Shown: positions 10,401 to 20,900 of the stretch, piece by piece | How the letters are laid out: every line of letters starts with the position of its first letter | Position numbering within the stretch: the stretch's first letter is position 1 | The notes under the pieces: generated by a model | The model's database searches: none | The model's input: the letters and a program-made list of their open reading frames with translations, nothing else | What the model was told of the DNA's origin: nothing | Translations under genes and position numbers: made by a program | Source: Ascoidea rubescens DSM 1968 | Taxonomy: Eukaryota > Ascomycota > Saccharomycetes > Ascoideales > Ascoideaceae | Assembly: GCF_001661345.1 (NCBI RefSeq) | Contig: NW_017962917.1 | Coordinates: 992,001 to 1,056,000, forward strand | Direction of reading: 5' to 3' | DNA: 64,000 nt

Positions 10401-12005
10401 AGTTTATCTATTTATTCCAGAATCTTTATTTATTGGTAAAGAACTAGATGAGAAATCATGAGATATCTTGCTGTAGAATAGAGAAGAATCAAAGGACCCA
10501 GCACGACGAGTCTCTTGAACATGTTATCAAATCTAACAGGACTTTCTACTTAAATAGAATTAAGTCCCTTCAATTAAAACTTTTGCTTAAGATTTAATTG
10601 TTAGGAAATAAGCAGAGAAGTAGTACTATTTATATTTGCAGTTGTAATGGTAAATGCTGTCAAGTTGTTGTAAGGTTGTTGAACCTATTAATCTACAAAA
10701 GTACTGTGTGGATTCTCAGATGTAGAAACACTTCTTTTACTTCTGTTGTTTTGGCAACAGTTTCCAAAAAGAAAGATTCTATAAAATCTGAGTTAATTTG
10801 GCAGTTATCATCTACTTAAAGCTAAATAGATGTATAGAGAATTTGAATTTCCAGTATTATTACTATTATTATAATTATTATTGCTTTTATTATTATAATT
10901 CGAATTTCAGAATTTTGGATGAATGATATTTCAATAATATCAGAAGACCATTGGAATAAATGATAGCAAAATGCACCTAAATATCGAAGCGAAAGCAAGT
11001 GATTTAATTGACGATACATCTCTGTCATGAAATGGTATCAAACCCACCAGAGGTAGAAGGAGTAGTATTTTATAACAGTTATTATTATTAAACAATAGCA
11101 TTATATTTGAAGCTAAACCTCTCATTCAAGTAAAGCTTTCTTTATGGGTTTGATATTGTTTTTAGTAGTTCATAAAGCTTTTCCTTTATCAATTGAATGT
11201 TCACTGTTCCGAGCTGTTAGAGCAGTTGATTAAAACCAATGGAATTTTGTTCTTCAGATCTTTTGTAATGTGTAAAGCCATGGGTTGGCTGAATTTCGAA
11301 ACATTGGATCCATTCAGAAACCAAACTACTGTAGCTCCATCTCATAATGACGACTCTTCCCATCACGTGCAAGGCATTTTTCAAAAACTACCATTTCAAA
11401 AATCAAAAATCAAAAATCAAAATTGTAAAATTTTGTTCTTTCTGGAGCATGTTGTAGCGAATCCATAAATGCATATCAAGGTAAAGAAGTATCTAAAGAA
11501 GAAAGTCGGTGGTAGCAACCGAAACTAGAGATCCGGCCGCGTTGCAGCACCTTTAATTTAAAACATAGAAACGAGTAGCGAACAGAACATTAGCGAACAG
11601 AACATCAGCAAAAAAAGCTTGAAAATAGTGAGACGTTACCCGCCTTGCCAGAGATTGCTTCTTGGGAGTCTACCTCTCTAAGATGGGTAACGTGACGTCT
11701 GGAAAGCTCGCTTCCCCTTGGAAATAAGTCATATTTGCTACTCACAGTCCCTTTAGTTACACCTAACTATCTTATTGCACACCACTCCATCTCCCTTAGA
11801 AGTAAGGATACATAAAGGCAACTAATCTATATACTTACTGAATTCGTAATCACGTGTACCAACTCTCAACATTGCTTACTAAGTTCCCTCAATCATCAAT
11901 TGCAAAACTAATCTTTGAAAATAAATAATATGGTAAAGTACTTTGCACAGCAGACGATTTAATTGCCATTAGAAAACCAAACAATTTAAATTTCATTTTA
12001 CTTAG
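10401..12005. other. 1.6 kb gap without a recognisable gene
   Basis: No credible gene. The open frames at 10598-10819 and 11193-11468 start with TTG and match nothing I know. Contents include CACGTG sites at 11364 and 11851, a short tandem of AGCGAACAGAACAT near 11576-11605, and an imperfect hairpin at 11631-11700. The GC-richer patch at 11480-11760 looks unlike the flanking AT-rich spacer and could hold a non-coding RNA or an old insertion, but neither can be shown. Confidence 0.4.
11631..11700. repeat. imperfect inverted repeat (hairpin)
   Basis: ACGTTACCC at 11633-11641 is exactly complementary to GGGTAACGT at 11685-11693. The flanking AGACGT/ACGTCT extends the stem after a 1-2 base bulge. 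The loop is about 43 nt. This could be a structured RNA or a palindromic protein-binding region. Confidence 0.4.
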
Positions 12006-14021
12006 TTATTCTGAATCAGACCTATATAAAAAATTTAAACATCCGTCCTCACTGTCATATAAACAACTTAAATATAAGTCCTCACTGTCCTCACTGTCCC
12101 CAACCCAAAAGAAATTGCCGAATCGCTGAATAATCGCATCTAGTTGGGCTGAAATTGAAGCCTCTAGATCATCTAAGTCTTCAAAGATAATAATTTCCAT
12201 AAAACCATTATGAAACTTGTCCAATTCATCTATACATCTTTGCCCAACTGCAGTGATGGGATTTCGAATTAGCACCACAGTTAGCCATTGTGAAATAAAA
12301 ATATTATCGATGGTTTCAATCTCATTATCATTTAAATAAAGATATTTTAGCTTTTGTAAGCTATTCAAATTCTCAATTTTACTAATACAATTTCTAGTTA
12401 ACACCAACAGTTCCAAATTAATTAATTCATCGAGTCCCTCAATTTTTGTAATTGCGTTCCTTCTTAAATCTAAGTCAGTTAACTTTTTCAACCCTTCAAG
12501 ATTCTCAATCTTCCTCANNNTGTTTCCCTCCAAATTCAACATGGTCAAGTGTTTCAAATGGCTGATATTCTGCATTTTCTGTATATTATTGCCTCCCAAA
12601 TATAACTTATTCAAATTAACCAACTCTTTCAAGTTATCAATTTCACTGATATCGCAACTACGTAAATCAAGTACAGTGAGGTTACTCAACTTGTTCAAAT
12701 TTTCGATTTTTCCAATTTTATTTCCATATAGTGATAGTTCTTTTAAATTGATTAGTTTATTCAAATTCTCAAGTTTTGTGATTTGATTTTCTCTAACTGA
12801 TAATTGTTCAAGATTTGTCAATTTATCCAAATTCTCAAGCTTTTTGATTTCATTACCTTCTAACGAAAGTAGTTTTAGATTGACCAACTGATCTAAATTT
12901 TCAATATTTGTAACCTTATTACCATTTATCTCACAAACCTCTAGATTAATGTTCAAATTTTCAAATTTACTAATTTCATTTTTCGAAATACACAAAGTAT
13001 GTAGCTTTTCTAATTTATTGATGTTCTCAATTCTTTCAATTTGATTGCAGGATAAGTCTAATTTTCTCAAGTCCCTCAAACAATTAAACTCAATTGGAAT
13101 TTCTGTTATCTTATTTTTAGATAGATCTAAAACTCTAAGATTATTTAACTTTGAAATTGACGAGTNAATTCTGCTGATTCTGCAATTTCTGATTGACAAA
13201 ACTTTCAAATTAATTAAATTATCCAAGTTCTCAACAACTTCTAACTCACTATTAAAATCTAAGTCCAACTTTTCCAAACCAGTTAAACAATCTAAATTTT
13301 CTATTTTCGTTAAATTGTTGTGTGATAAATATAATACTTCTAAATTAACAAGATTTTCTAAGTTTTCCAATATATGTATCTTGTTGTTATCTAGTAATAA
13401 TTTTGTTAAATTAATGAAATGATTTAAATTATCAATTCGTTCAATTATATTAAGGCTCAAGTCAAGACGCTCTAAATTCATAAATTGTTGATTTCTCAAT
13501 ATCTCCAACTTGTTTGTATCATCAATAAAACCTGATAACTGAATTCCATTCAAATATTTAGGATTGCAGATTAACAGATTAAAAAAATTATTTGTAATTT
13601 CAAGCATGGCGCTGTTAAACAATGTTTCTTCTGGGGAAAATTCGCGTGAGAGGAAACGAGATGGTTGAACAATAGTGATAGTTTGAAGATTCTCAAAATA
13701 AAGATCCTGTGCTAAATATTGGTGAATAGCCATTTGGACTCTATAAAAATCCTCATTTCTGGAAGATTGAGGTGAGAACAAACTAGATGATTGAGCAGAA
13801 ACGATATTTTGCAGATTATCAAAATACAAATTCTCTGTTAGTAATTGGTCAATAGATTTTTGAAGTTTATAAGCATTCTCAATTCTTCTTGTGTGCTTGC
13901 GCTCAAAATAATGAATTGGATCATCAATAAATAGCGTTTTAGTAAATGATTTCAAATAACTTTTAAGTATAAAGCAATCATCTTTTAATAAAACCATCTG
14001 CCATTTACGATCATTCCACAT
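12006..14021 (-). CDS. SDS22-like leucine-rich-repeat protein, unknown role
   Basis: A 671-residue protein dominated by about 18 consecutive 22-residue LRRs of the SDS22 subclass (consensus LxLxxNxIxxIENLxxLxNLxx), roughly residues 180-590, ending in a cap-like segment. Real Sds22 (PP1 regulator) is ~340 residues with 11-12 repeats, so this is not a simple orthologue. The N-terminal 135 residues have no recognised domain but contain a tandem duplication: units at ~53-87 and ~95-130 sharing LYFDNLQ/LYFENLQ. The C-terminus is acidic with repeated DSED. Three Ns (12518-12520) and one N (13167) leave three codons undetermined without breaking the frame. ATG at 14019-14021. A protein-protein interaction scaffold is likely; anything more specific is unknown. 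Confidence 0.7.
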   Translation of the reverse strand: MWNDRKWQMVLLKDDCFILKSYLKSFTKTLFIDDPIHYFERKHTRRIENAYKLQKSIDQLLTENLYFDNLQNIVSAQSSSLFSPQSSRNEDFYRVQMAIHQYLAQDLYFENLQTITIVQPSRFLSREFSPEETLFNSAMLEITNNFFNLLICNPKYLNGIQLSGFIDDTNKLEILRNQQFMNLERLDLSLNIIERIDNLNHFINLTKLLLDNNKIHILENLENLVNLEVLYLSHNNLTKIENLDCLTGLEKLDLDFNSELEVVENLDNLINLKVLSIRNCRISRIXSSISKLNNLRVLDLSKNKITEIPIEFNCLRDLRKLDLSCNQIERIENINKLEKLHTLCISKNEISKFENLNINLEVCEINGNKVTNIENLDQLVNLKLLSLEGNEIKKLENLDKLTNLEQLSVRENQITKLENLNKLINLKELSLYGNKIGKIENLNKLSNLTVLDLRSCDISEIDNLKELVNLNKLYLGGNNIQKMQNISHLKHLTMLNLEGNXXRKIENLEGLKKLTDLDLRRNAITKIEGLDELINLELLVLTRNCISKIENLNSLQKLKYLYLNDNEIETIDNIFISQWLTVVLIRNPITAVGQRCIDELDKFHNGFMEIIIFEDLDDLEASISAQLDAIIQRFGNFFWVGDSEDSEDLYLSCLYDSEDGCLNFLYRSDSE

Positions 14022-14498
14022 TAAATAGCCAATAGAAGTATTTCTTACGCAAAATCGATTATATGCAATTTTTAAAACAGTAAATAGTTTTCTGTAACAG
14101 AGATAGGAAATGTACTAATTGTCTGATAATGAGAGCAACCAAACAATATCCAATGGCAAATATTCTACAACCAACAGAAATACATCAGGATGAAATAATG
14201 CAAAGTCCATAATGATGAGTTGTTGTGAGCAATTGCTTCCACTGACTGGAGACTAGAGGTTAGATATACACACGTCTTTGGTGAGATATAAGAAGTGTGA
14301 GTTTNAATTAAATGGTATGTAAATCAGTTTTTGCTTCTTTAATAGCTATGGGAGATGTCTCTCCTTATATCCTCACAGGAGTTTTCAACATTGAGATTTG
14401 GACCCATAAAAATAGCCTCCTCCTTCATTTGTTCCCAACTCTGGAAGAGCATATAATAGAACAGTAGCTATAACCTACACAACTTATAGTACATACAA

Positions 14499-14594
14499 CT
14501 TATAACCTGCGCTACTTACAAAATGCGCTACTTACAAAATGCGCAACTTACAATCCGCGCTATGTATAAGCTGCGCCACATGTAACTCGCGCTG
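14499..14594. repeat. six-copy degenerate 16-bp tandem array
   Basis: Units start at 14499, 14515, 14531, 14547, 14563 and 14579, with consensus CTTACAAnnnGCGCTA. The GCGC core recurs every 16 bp in an otherwise AT-rich spacer, while the first half of each unit has diverged. It ends 19 bp before the ATCACGTGAT palindrome of the APE3 promoter. Confidence 0.75.
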
Positions 14595-14610
14595 CCAATT
14601 CCAAGCCGTG

Positions 14611-14620
14611 ATCACGTGAT
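14611..14620. promoter_or_regulatory. ATCACGTGAT palindrome (Cbf1-type E-box)
   Basis: A perfect 10-bp palindrome containing CACGTG, about 205 bp upstream of the APE3 start. It matches the extended Cbf1 site. Function is inferred from the motif only. Confidence 0.5.
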
Positions 14621-14821
14621 CTCCGGTCCAGCAAATGGCTGTTTCTGTTTTGTGGAGGGCCCCTTTGAAGCTTATCTTATCTCCTGCTGTCCCAAAACAG
14701 CTGTTTCAGCTGAAAGAAAGAAGAAGAAAAGATATAAGAAGAGCAGTTTCTGGTTCTTTCTTTCTGGTGTTTCGATATCTCTTTCGACCACACTTTTCAT
14801 CTTTGGCCTGAAATATCGAAG

Positions 14822-16396
14822 ATGAAGGTCTCTACTGCACTCTTTAGTTCTCTCTCGCTTTGCATTTCAGCCTCCAGCTCTCTCTACATTCCTCTCTCGG
14901 ATTCCTTCTCAAACAGCAAACTATCAAGCTTGTTGTCGTTTTCCTTATCCCCAAACACTTATCCCAACATCGACGAGTTGCCATTGATCGACACCCAAGC
15001 TTATCAGAATCTCGTTAATGTGACAGATCTCGAAAGTGGTGCAAACGACCTCTACTCATTTGCCGAATATTCGATCAAGCAATACGACCACCCAACAAGA
15101 GTTATTGGTTCAAAAGGTCACTGGAAGACTATCGGCTACATTTTAAGCACACTCAACCGCTACAAATACTACTATGACATCTCTACTCAAGATTTCTTCA
15201 GCACCCAAGGCAAAGTGAAATTTTCGATGCTAAAAGTCAATGACCAGCTTGTTGAAGATGCTCAACCTTTAAGCTTGACCCCACCAACTCCAAATAAAAA
15301 AGCCGTTACTGGCCCTTTAGTATTAGTTGACAATGAGGGCTGCGATGTATCTGACTTTAAATCAAATGAAGCTGCAATCAAAGATTCTATTGTATTGATC
15401 AAAAGAGGAACTTGCCCCTTTGGCTTGAAGTCTCAATTGGCTGGTCAATTTGGTGCTTTGGCTGCTGTCATTTACAACAATGAGCCTGGTCTATTTCAAG
15501 GCACGTTGGGCGAGCCATTAGATGATCAAGTTGCTTCCTTGGGTATCTCAAGTGAAGTTGCCTCCATTTATATCGACGAATTGAAAAATGGCGCCACTTT
15601 GAACACAACAGTTGTTGTTGACTCATACATTCAAAAAATTAAAACTACTAATGTCATTGCTACATCCAAATCTGGCGACCAAGATAATGTCGTTATGTTG
15701 GGAGGCCATACTGATTCTGTTGAAGCTGGCCCCGGTATTAACGACGATGGGAGTGGAACCATCTCATTGTTAAACTTAGCTGTTTACTTAACTAATTTTA
15801 AACTTAACAACGCTGTTAGATTTGCATTCTGGGCTGCTGAAGAAGAAGGTTTAGTTGGCTCAACTTTTTATGTTAACAGCTTATCCCCCAAAGAAAATTC
15901 AAAAATTAGATTATTTATGGATTACGATATGATGGGTTCTCCAAATTACGCCTATCAAGTTTACGATGCTAACAACAATGATAATCCCATCGGCTCTGAA
16001 GAATTGAAAAATCTTTATATCGACTGGTATACAGAAAACGCCTTAAACTACACTCTAATACGATTTGATGGCAGATCTGATTATGATGCATTTATTAAAA
16101 ATGGTATTCCAGGTGGTGGAATTGCTACTGGTGCTGAAGGCATTAAAACCAAACAAGAAGCATCAATGTTTGGCGGTGTAGCTGGCGATTGGTACGATCC
16201 ATGTTACCATCAACTCTGTGATGATTTGTCCAACCCAAATTATGAAGCTTGGGAAATTAATACAAGATTGATTGCTCATTCAGTTGCAACTTATGCTAAA
16301 TCACTAAAGGCATTTCCACTAAGAGAAGATCTCATTTATTCTCAAACTCATAAAGTTCCAGTCTTTAAATATCATGGTGATCATCTTATCATTTGA
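14822..16396 (+). CDS. APE3: vacuolar aminopeptidase Y, M28 metallopeptidase
   Basis: A zinc aminopeptidase of the vacuole. Residues 1-20 form a signal peptide (hydrophobic ALFSSLSLCISASSSL). A PA (protease-associated) domain lies around residues 150-260, with DFKSNEAAIKDSIVLIKRGT. The M28 catalytic domain starts with GGHTDSVEAGPGINDDGSG, supplying the His and Asp zinc ligands, followed by AAEEEGLVGS with the catalytic Glu pair and DYDMMGSPN. The 524-residue length fits S. cerevisiae Ape3 (537). There are several N-glycosylation sequons, as expected for a secretory precursor. The ATG is the first in frame; an ATCACGTGAT palindrome sits upstream. Confidence 0.95.
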   Translation: MKVSTALFSSLSLCISASSSLYIPLSDSFSNSKLSSLLSFSLSPNTYPNIDELPLIDTQAYQNLVNVTDLESGANDLYSFAEYSIKQYDHPTRVIGSKGHWKTIGYILSTLNRYKYYYDISTQDFFSTQGKVKFSMLKVNDQLVEDAQPLSLTPPTPNKKAVTGPLVLVDNEGCDVSDFKSNEAAIKDSIVLIKRGTCPFGLKSQLAGQFGALAAVIYNNEPGLFQGTLGEPLDDQVASLGISSEVASIYIDELKNGATLNTTVVVDSYIQKIKTTNVIATSKSGDQDNVVMLGGHTDSVEAGPGINDDGSGTISLLNLAVYLTNFKLNNAVRFAFWAAEEEGLVGSTFYVNSLSPKENSKIRLFMDYDMMGSPNYAYQVYDANNNDNPIGSEELKNLYIDWYTENALNYTLIRFDGRSDYDAFIKNGIPGGGIATGAEGIKTKQEASMFGGVAGDWYDPCYHQLCDDLSNPNYEAWEINTRLIAHSVATYAKSLKAFPLREDLIYSQTHKVPVFKYHGDHLII

Positions 16397-16735
16397 TCAT
16401 TTAAATTAAGATTGGTCGAATTACTACAATAATTTATTCATTTATTTACATTTTTGTTGTCATTCTTTTTTTTTTCATTCATTTTTTATAATACTGTTTA
16501 TTTCAAAATCTAAAATTCATCATATTTTTTTTCTTTAGTATAAAATTTAGTAAAAATTAGTCAAAGTTAGTAAATTAATAAAAGCTGATAAATTTTTTGC
16601 TTTAAAAAAAACTGTTTCAATATGCTATTATTTTTGATTTAGCATATAATACATTTGTATATATGTTGGAATCTGTATATGTAGTCTAGGTTGATTGAAT
16701 TATTTGGTTTTTATGTTTAGATATCGACTATTAAC
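16397..16735. other. convergent 3' spacer APE3/PYP1
   Basis: An AT-rich spacer between the two stop codons. It contains only T-rich and A-rich runs and a short TAGTAAA/TTAGTAAA tandem near 16535-16580. No gene is seen. Confidence 0.6.
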
Positions 16736-17545
16736 TCATCTATTCTTCAACTCGTTCAAATCATCAATCTTGGAGTTTTGAAAGAGAATTTTATCAATGT
16801 TGTTTTGGATGTCTTTAAAAGAATCAAACTGAACATAGGCGATTTTTTCCATTTCACAGTACTTGATTAAATCCTGGCCTCTTTTAGCAAACAATAAATC
16901 AGTTTCTCTGGCAGCACTTAAATCGCTAACACCATCACCACAATAAAAAAATTTGATTTCATTTTTATCGTTTTCTAAATTATTCAATGAATGGTGGCGA
17001 CTAACGAATTTGGAAATCTCTTTAATACAAATCGATTTGTCATGGCCAAAACTTGAATTGTCTCTATATTGGATATCCCATTGTTCTTTATTATCATCCA
17101 AATATTTGACATTGTTTGAAACAATTTCAATATCATCGTTATATTTAAAATTCTCATTCTTGAAAAAATTTGTCAAAATCGAATAAATAATTGGTTTCAT
17201 CCCACTACTAACAATCACAATTGGAATATCATGAACCTCGCACCATTCATAAAATGATTTGAAATCCTGATCAACTTTGATATCCCTTTTTAAAATCTCA
17301 AGACACTGATCGAATGGCAAACCAACAGAGTTTAATTCTCTTTTAAATCCATCTCGAAAACTCGTCTTGCCAATTAAGATCTCGTTACCAATCGCTTTTC
17401 TTTGGTTTACTCCCATTCCATAATTATCAGTCAAATGATCATTGCTGTCTTCCAAAGTGATTGTGCCATCAAAATCGGTAAACACAATTGCCTTTGCAGA
17501 CTTCAATTTTTCGATATTCAAAGTTGGGTATTTACTGGTAGTCAT
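16736..17545 (-). CDS. PYP1: HAD-family polyol/sugar phosphatase (YNL010W type)
   Basis: A haloacid-dehalogenase phosphatase matching S. cerevisiae Pyp1 (Ynl010w), which dephosphorylates polyol phosphates. HAD motif I is FTDFDGTITLEDSN with the Asp nucleophile and Asp general acid. Motif II is IVIVSSGMKPII. Motif IV is YCGDGVSDLSAARETDLLFA. The order and spacing are those of the PSPase-like subgroup. The ATG at 17543-17545 gives 269 residues; the frame continues upstream only from a GTG at 17590. Relative to the 241-residue yeast protein it has a short N-terminal extension. It is convergent with APE3 and divergent from RRN6. Confidence 0.93.
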   Translation of the reverse strand: MTTSKYPTLNIEKLKSAKAIVFTDFDGTITLEDSNDHLTDNYGMGVNQRKAIGNEILIGKTSFRDGFKRELNSVGLPFDQCLEILKRDIKVDQDFKSFYEWCEVHDIPIVIVSSGMKPIIYSILTNFFKNENFKYNDDIEIVSNNVKYLDDNKEQWDIQYRDNSSFGHDKSICIKEISKFVSRHHSLNNLENDKNEIKFFYCGDGVSDLSAARETDLLFAKRGQDLIKYCEMEKIAYVQFDSFKDIQNNIDKILFQNSKIDDLNELKNR

Positions 17546-17954
17546 CTCGATATTTTGCTCTAAATAACTAGCTGGCAGTTTGTTACACACTTTGAGTAAA
17601 TATAATAAAAGCGAAAGTCGATATAATAGATTGATATAATAGGTTGATACAGGGATGCTCTAGGGTTGAATTGGGCGCTAAGAAGGTCGTTAAGAAGGTT
17701 GGAAAGCTGTTCGCTAGTCAGTTTGATCACGTCATTGCATTGTAGAGCCCTAGGGCTGTATATAGGGTTCTTAAAACAGTTCGGATTGGGACACACAAGG
17801 ACACAATGGGGCTGTCCTGAATGCCATTTTGGGGCATGTTTTTCATTGGCTGATGAGAAATAACTTCAAAGCAGACTGGAAACTGGTGGATTATATATTC
17901 TGCTATTGCCTGTCATTGCTCTGTTTTTTACACCAGATGAATCTTCTAGGATAA
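17546..17954. promoter_or_regulatory. divergent promoter PYP1/RRN6
   Basis: A 409 bp spacer that is GC-richer (about 17650-17870) than the flanking genes. It shows no tRNA-like or repeat structure and no credible gene. Confidence 0.5.
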
Positions 17955-20900
17955 ATGTGGCCTTCGAAATCTGGATTAGGTGTTCAGCTAAGTTATGGCA
18001 TAGATTCAAATGGGTACTATCTTCAAGACTTTGATAGTGAGAATGAAAATGCTCAGGATAAAGAAAGCATCCATAAACACAGCCACAAATCTAAAGATAA
18101 AATGGATAGATCTTGGTTCAAACCAAAGGATATGAACTATAACAAAAATAAGATCGATCTCAATAAAATTCAGTTTTCGAATAAAAGATTGGTCTCTCCT
18201 CAATTGTTTCTTCTGAATATCAATCCAACTATCAACCATCCAAACAACGAAACAAAAATAAATGGCAAATTTTATGTACCGAATAACATTCTAAGCTATT
18301 TGAGCTCAGAATCCAAAAATTTGAGTTCCAACTACTTGTATGATCCCACGATTGATAATTACATGACTTTTATTAAATTGGATAGATTTCAGCTAACACT
18401 TTATGTTTCAGGAAGTTCTTCATCCTATTTAAATATATCTTGTTTGAATTACAGATCCGAATCAATATCTTCATTGAGTCAGAGCTCAAATCAAACTGAT
18501 ACCTCTCAAAATATTGATTTTGAAATAGTTGAAAATCGGGATGACGATATTAATAATGACAATGCTAATAATAACGAACCATTTAGATTGAGAGTGCCGA
18601 GATTAAGCCAACCAAAGACAATAAACTTATCGCATTCGATAAAACAGCTAATAACTCCTCTACAAAATTCAAAAAGTAGACTGAAATATCAATTGGATAA
18701 ACCTATTAACTCTAAACCCAATAAACAGCAAAGCTTGAACCGCAATAACATAAAAACACTTTTGAATTTCTTTCCCAAAACAATTTATTTGTTGGTAACA
18801 ACAGACATGGTCATTTTTGTTTTCAATTTAAGAGTCGGTTATCATTCGTCTTCTTTGAATAAAATGTTTACTATTGAGTTAGTTGGTCAATTATCAGCTT
18901 CAGAAATCAATTCTAACAATGATCAAGCAAAACAAAATCAATTTCAAAATAATAAGAAAAGTGAAAATAATGAAAATATTGTTAGTGATACCGATAATCG
19001 AAGCGATAGAAGTAATGAAAGTGATAATTTTCATTATCAAACAGATGTGCTTAAAACAGAGAATTATTCATTTGCTTACGCTAATTTCAATCCATCAAAT
19101 ACTGATCAGTTTATTGCGATAGACATTAAAGGTAATTGGAAGATATTTGAAATTCGAAAAAATAATTTGGAGACAATTATTTCAAATAATAATTTTTGGT
19201 TTGGCTCAGTTTATATGAATAATTTAGATAATGATAGTGAAAACAATAAACAATTTAATTTAAGTTTATCAAATTGGAAAAGGGTTTATTGGAATCCAAA
19301 CAACGAAAACCAGATTATAATTCTAACTCGGAATTCAATCTATCAAATTGATTTATTTACAAAATATTCTGTCAGTGGTATTTTGGTGAATTTTGAAGAC
19401 TGGTCTCAATTAAGAGATTTCCAAATTGCTCTGTTTGACAATTCAATTGCGTTTTTGTTAACTTCCAAAGAGTTGATAGTTGTGAAATTTTTAGACAATA
19501 ATAAAAATGATGAAAAGATTGATAATTCTTCATACATTTTTCGGCCAGCTTTTAAAAGATTGATATCATGGAAACATTTTTTAGACCCTGACGATGTCTC
19601 TATTAAGTTATCAATTGCTGACATTAAACAAAATGCAGATTCAGATATGGTTTTTTTATTGACGGTTTATTCTCAGATTCACTCTTTGAATTTTATTTAT
19701 GAATTTTGCAGAAGTGCATCGACTGATTTATTTCAATTGGTTAATCAACCCTTTTATATCATTTCCAATTTGAACTTAATTGTTCAATCTAGTCAATTAA
19801 TTGAAGTTTCCAAGTTAAATAGTTCTGAACCACATTACCAGAATATATTAAAAAGAAAATTCAAAAAAAATGGCAAATTTAATTATTTAAAAACACCTAA
19901 AAATCCTATTTCAAATGAGTTTATTTTGGATTCGGATGCAGAAATTGATTATGATGATGGAATTTTCAATAATTATGAAAACAATTCCAATGAATTTGTG
20001 AATTTGGCTGAAAATTCCAAACATAATTCTGTGTCTGAACTTGTTCAGCACGAAACAGATAGAAATGCAGCTAATGAATACATTTCTGAGATAAACAGCG
20101 TTGAGGATCTAAAAAACACAGATACCCATAATAATTCAACTTTATCTCATAAAGATAATGCAAAAGACAACAATATGTTCACATTGGAGCCAGGAAATGA
20201 TGATGAAAGCACAGATTTATCGGATTCTTCAGACAGTGAATCAAGCAATTCAGAGAGTGATGATGATAGCAATAAGAATGATAGCATTCAAGGTGAATTT
20301 CAAAAACCAAACAATTCAAGGAACAACTTTGATAAAAATAGGCCATCCACGAAGCCTACTAAACGATATTTTGCATTGTTTCAAATCTCAAATCAATTGG
20401 AAGTCACCAGAACTTTATATTCTACCTCATCAAATTTAATTATATCGAAATATAAAGCTATGCTTAGTTCAAATAACGCTTTTTCCGTGTATAACAATTT
20501 TGATTCGGGCATTTTTAAATATAGAGTAGATTCGCCATTTTCTTCAGTTTATAACTCTTCCTTTTGTCACTCTCCTAAATCTGGCACTTCTTTGCCTACT
20601 CGGAATATTGATTTATTCAGTGTGAATAGAGCAATTATTTCAAGAGGACATAAAACAGTTCCCTTTTTTAAAGTACTTGGAAAATGCAAAGAAAATAAGA
20701 AATTGTATCAAAAGTTGTTTCATCTTGATAAGCCAAATGATGCAAATTATTCGGAATTAGGCGATAGGCTTGGTGATATTATTCTAAATTCAATCAGCCC
20801 AAAGAAGGAAAAGCTCGAAATTTTTAAAAATGAAGAGTCAGATCGGGAAACAGATGGCCATATAAACTCCTCTTTTGTCATGGATCAATATGATAATGGC

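Larger units (their letters stand above)
14022..14821. promoter_or_regulatory. divergent promoter region LRR gene / APE3
   Basis: An 800 bp spacer between divergent genes. It holds one undetermined base (14305), a six-unit 16-bp tandem array (14499-14594) and a palindromic ATCACGTGAT at 14611-14620. A purine-rich stretch follows at 14710-14740. No gene is seen; the short frame from 14616 has no support. Confidence 0.5.

Noticed and set aside
11193-11468. 91-residue open frame ahead of the LRR gene
   Set aside because: TTG start, no recognisable domain; reading neighbouring frames for a decayed gene gave nothing.
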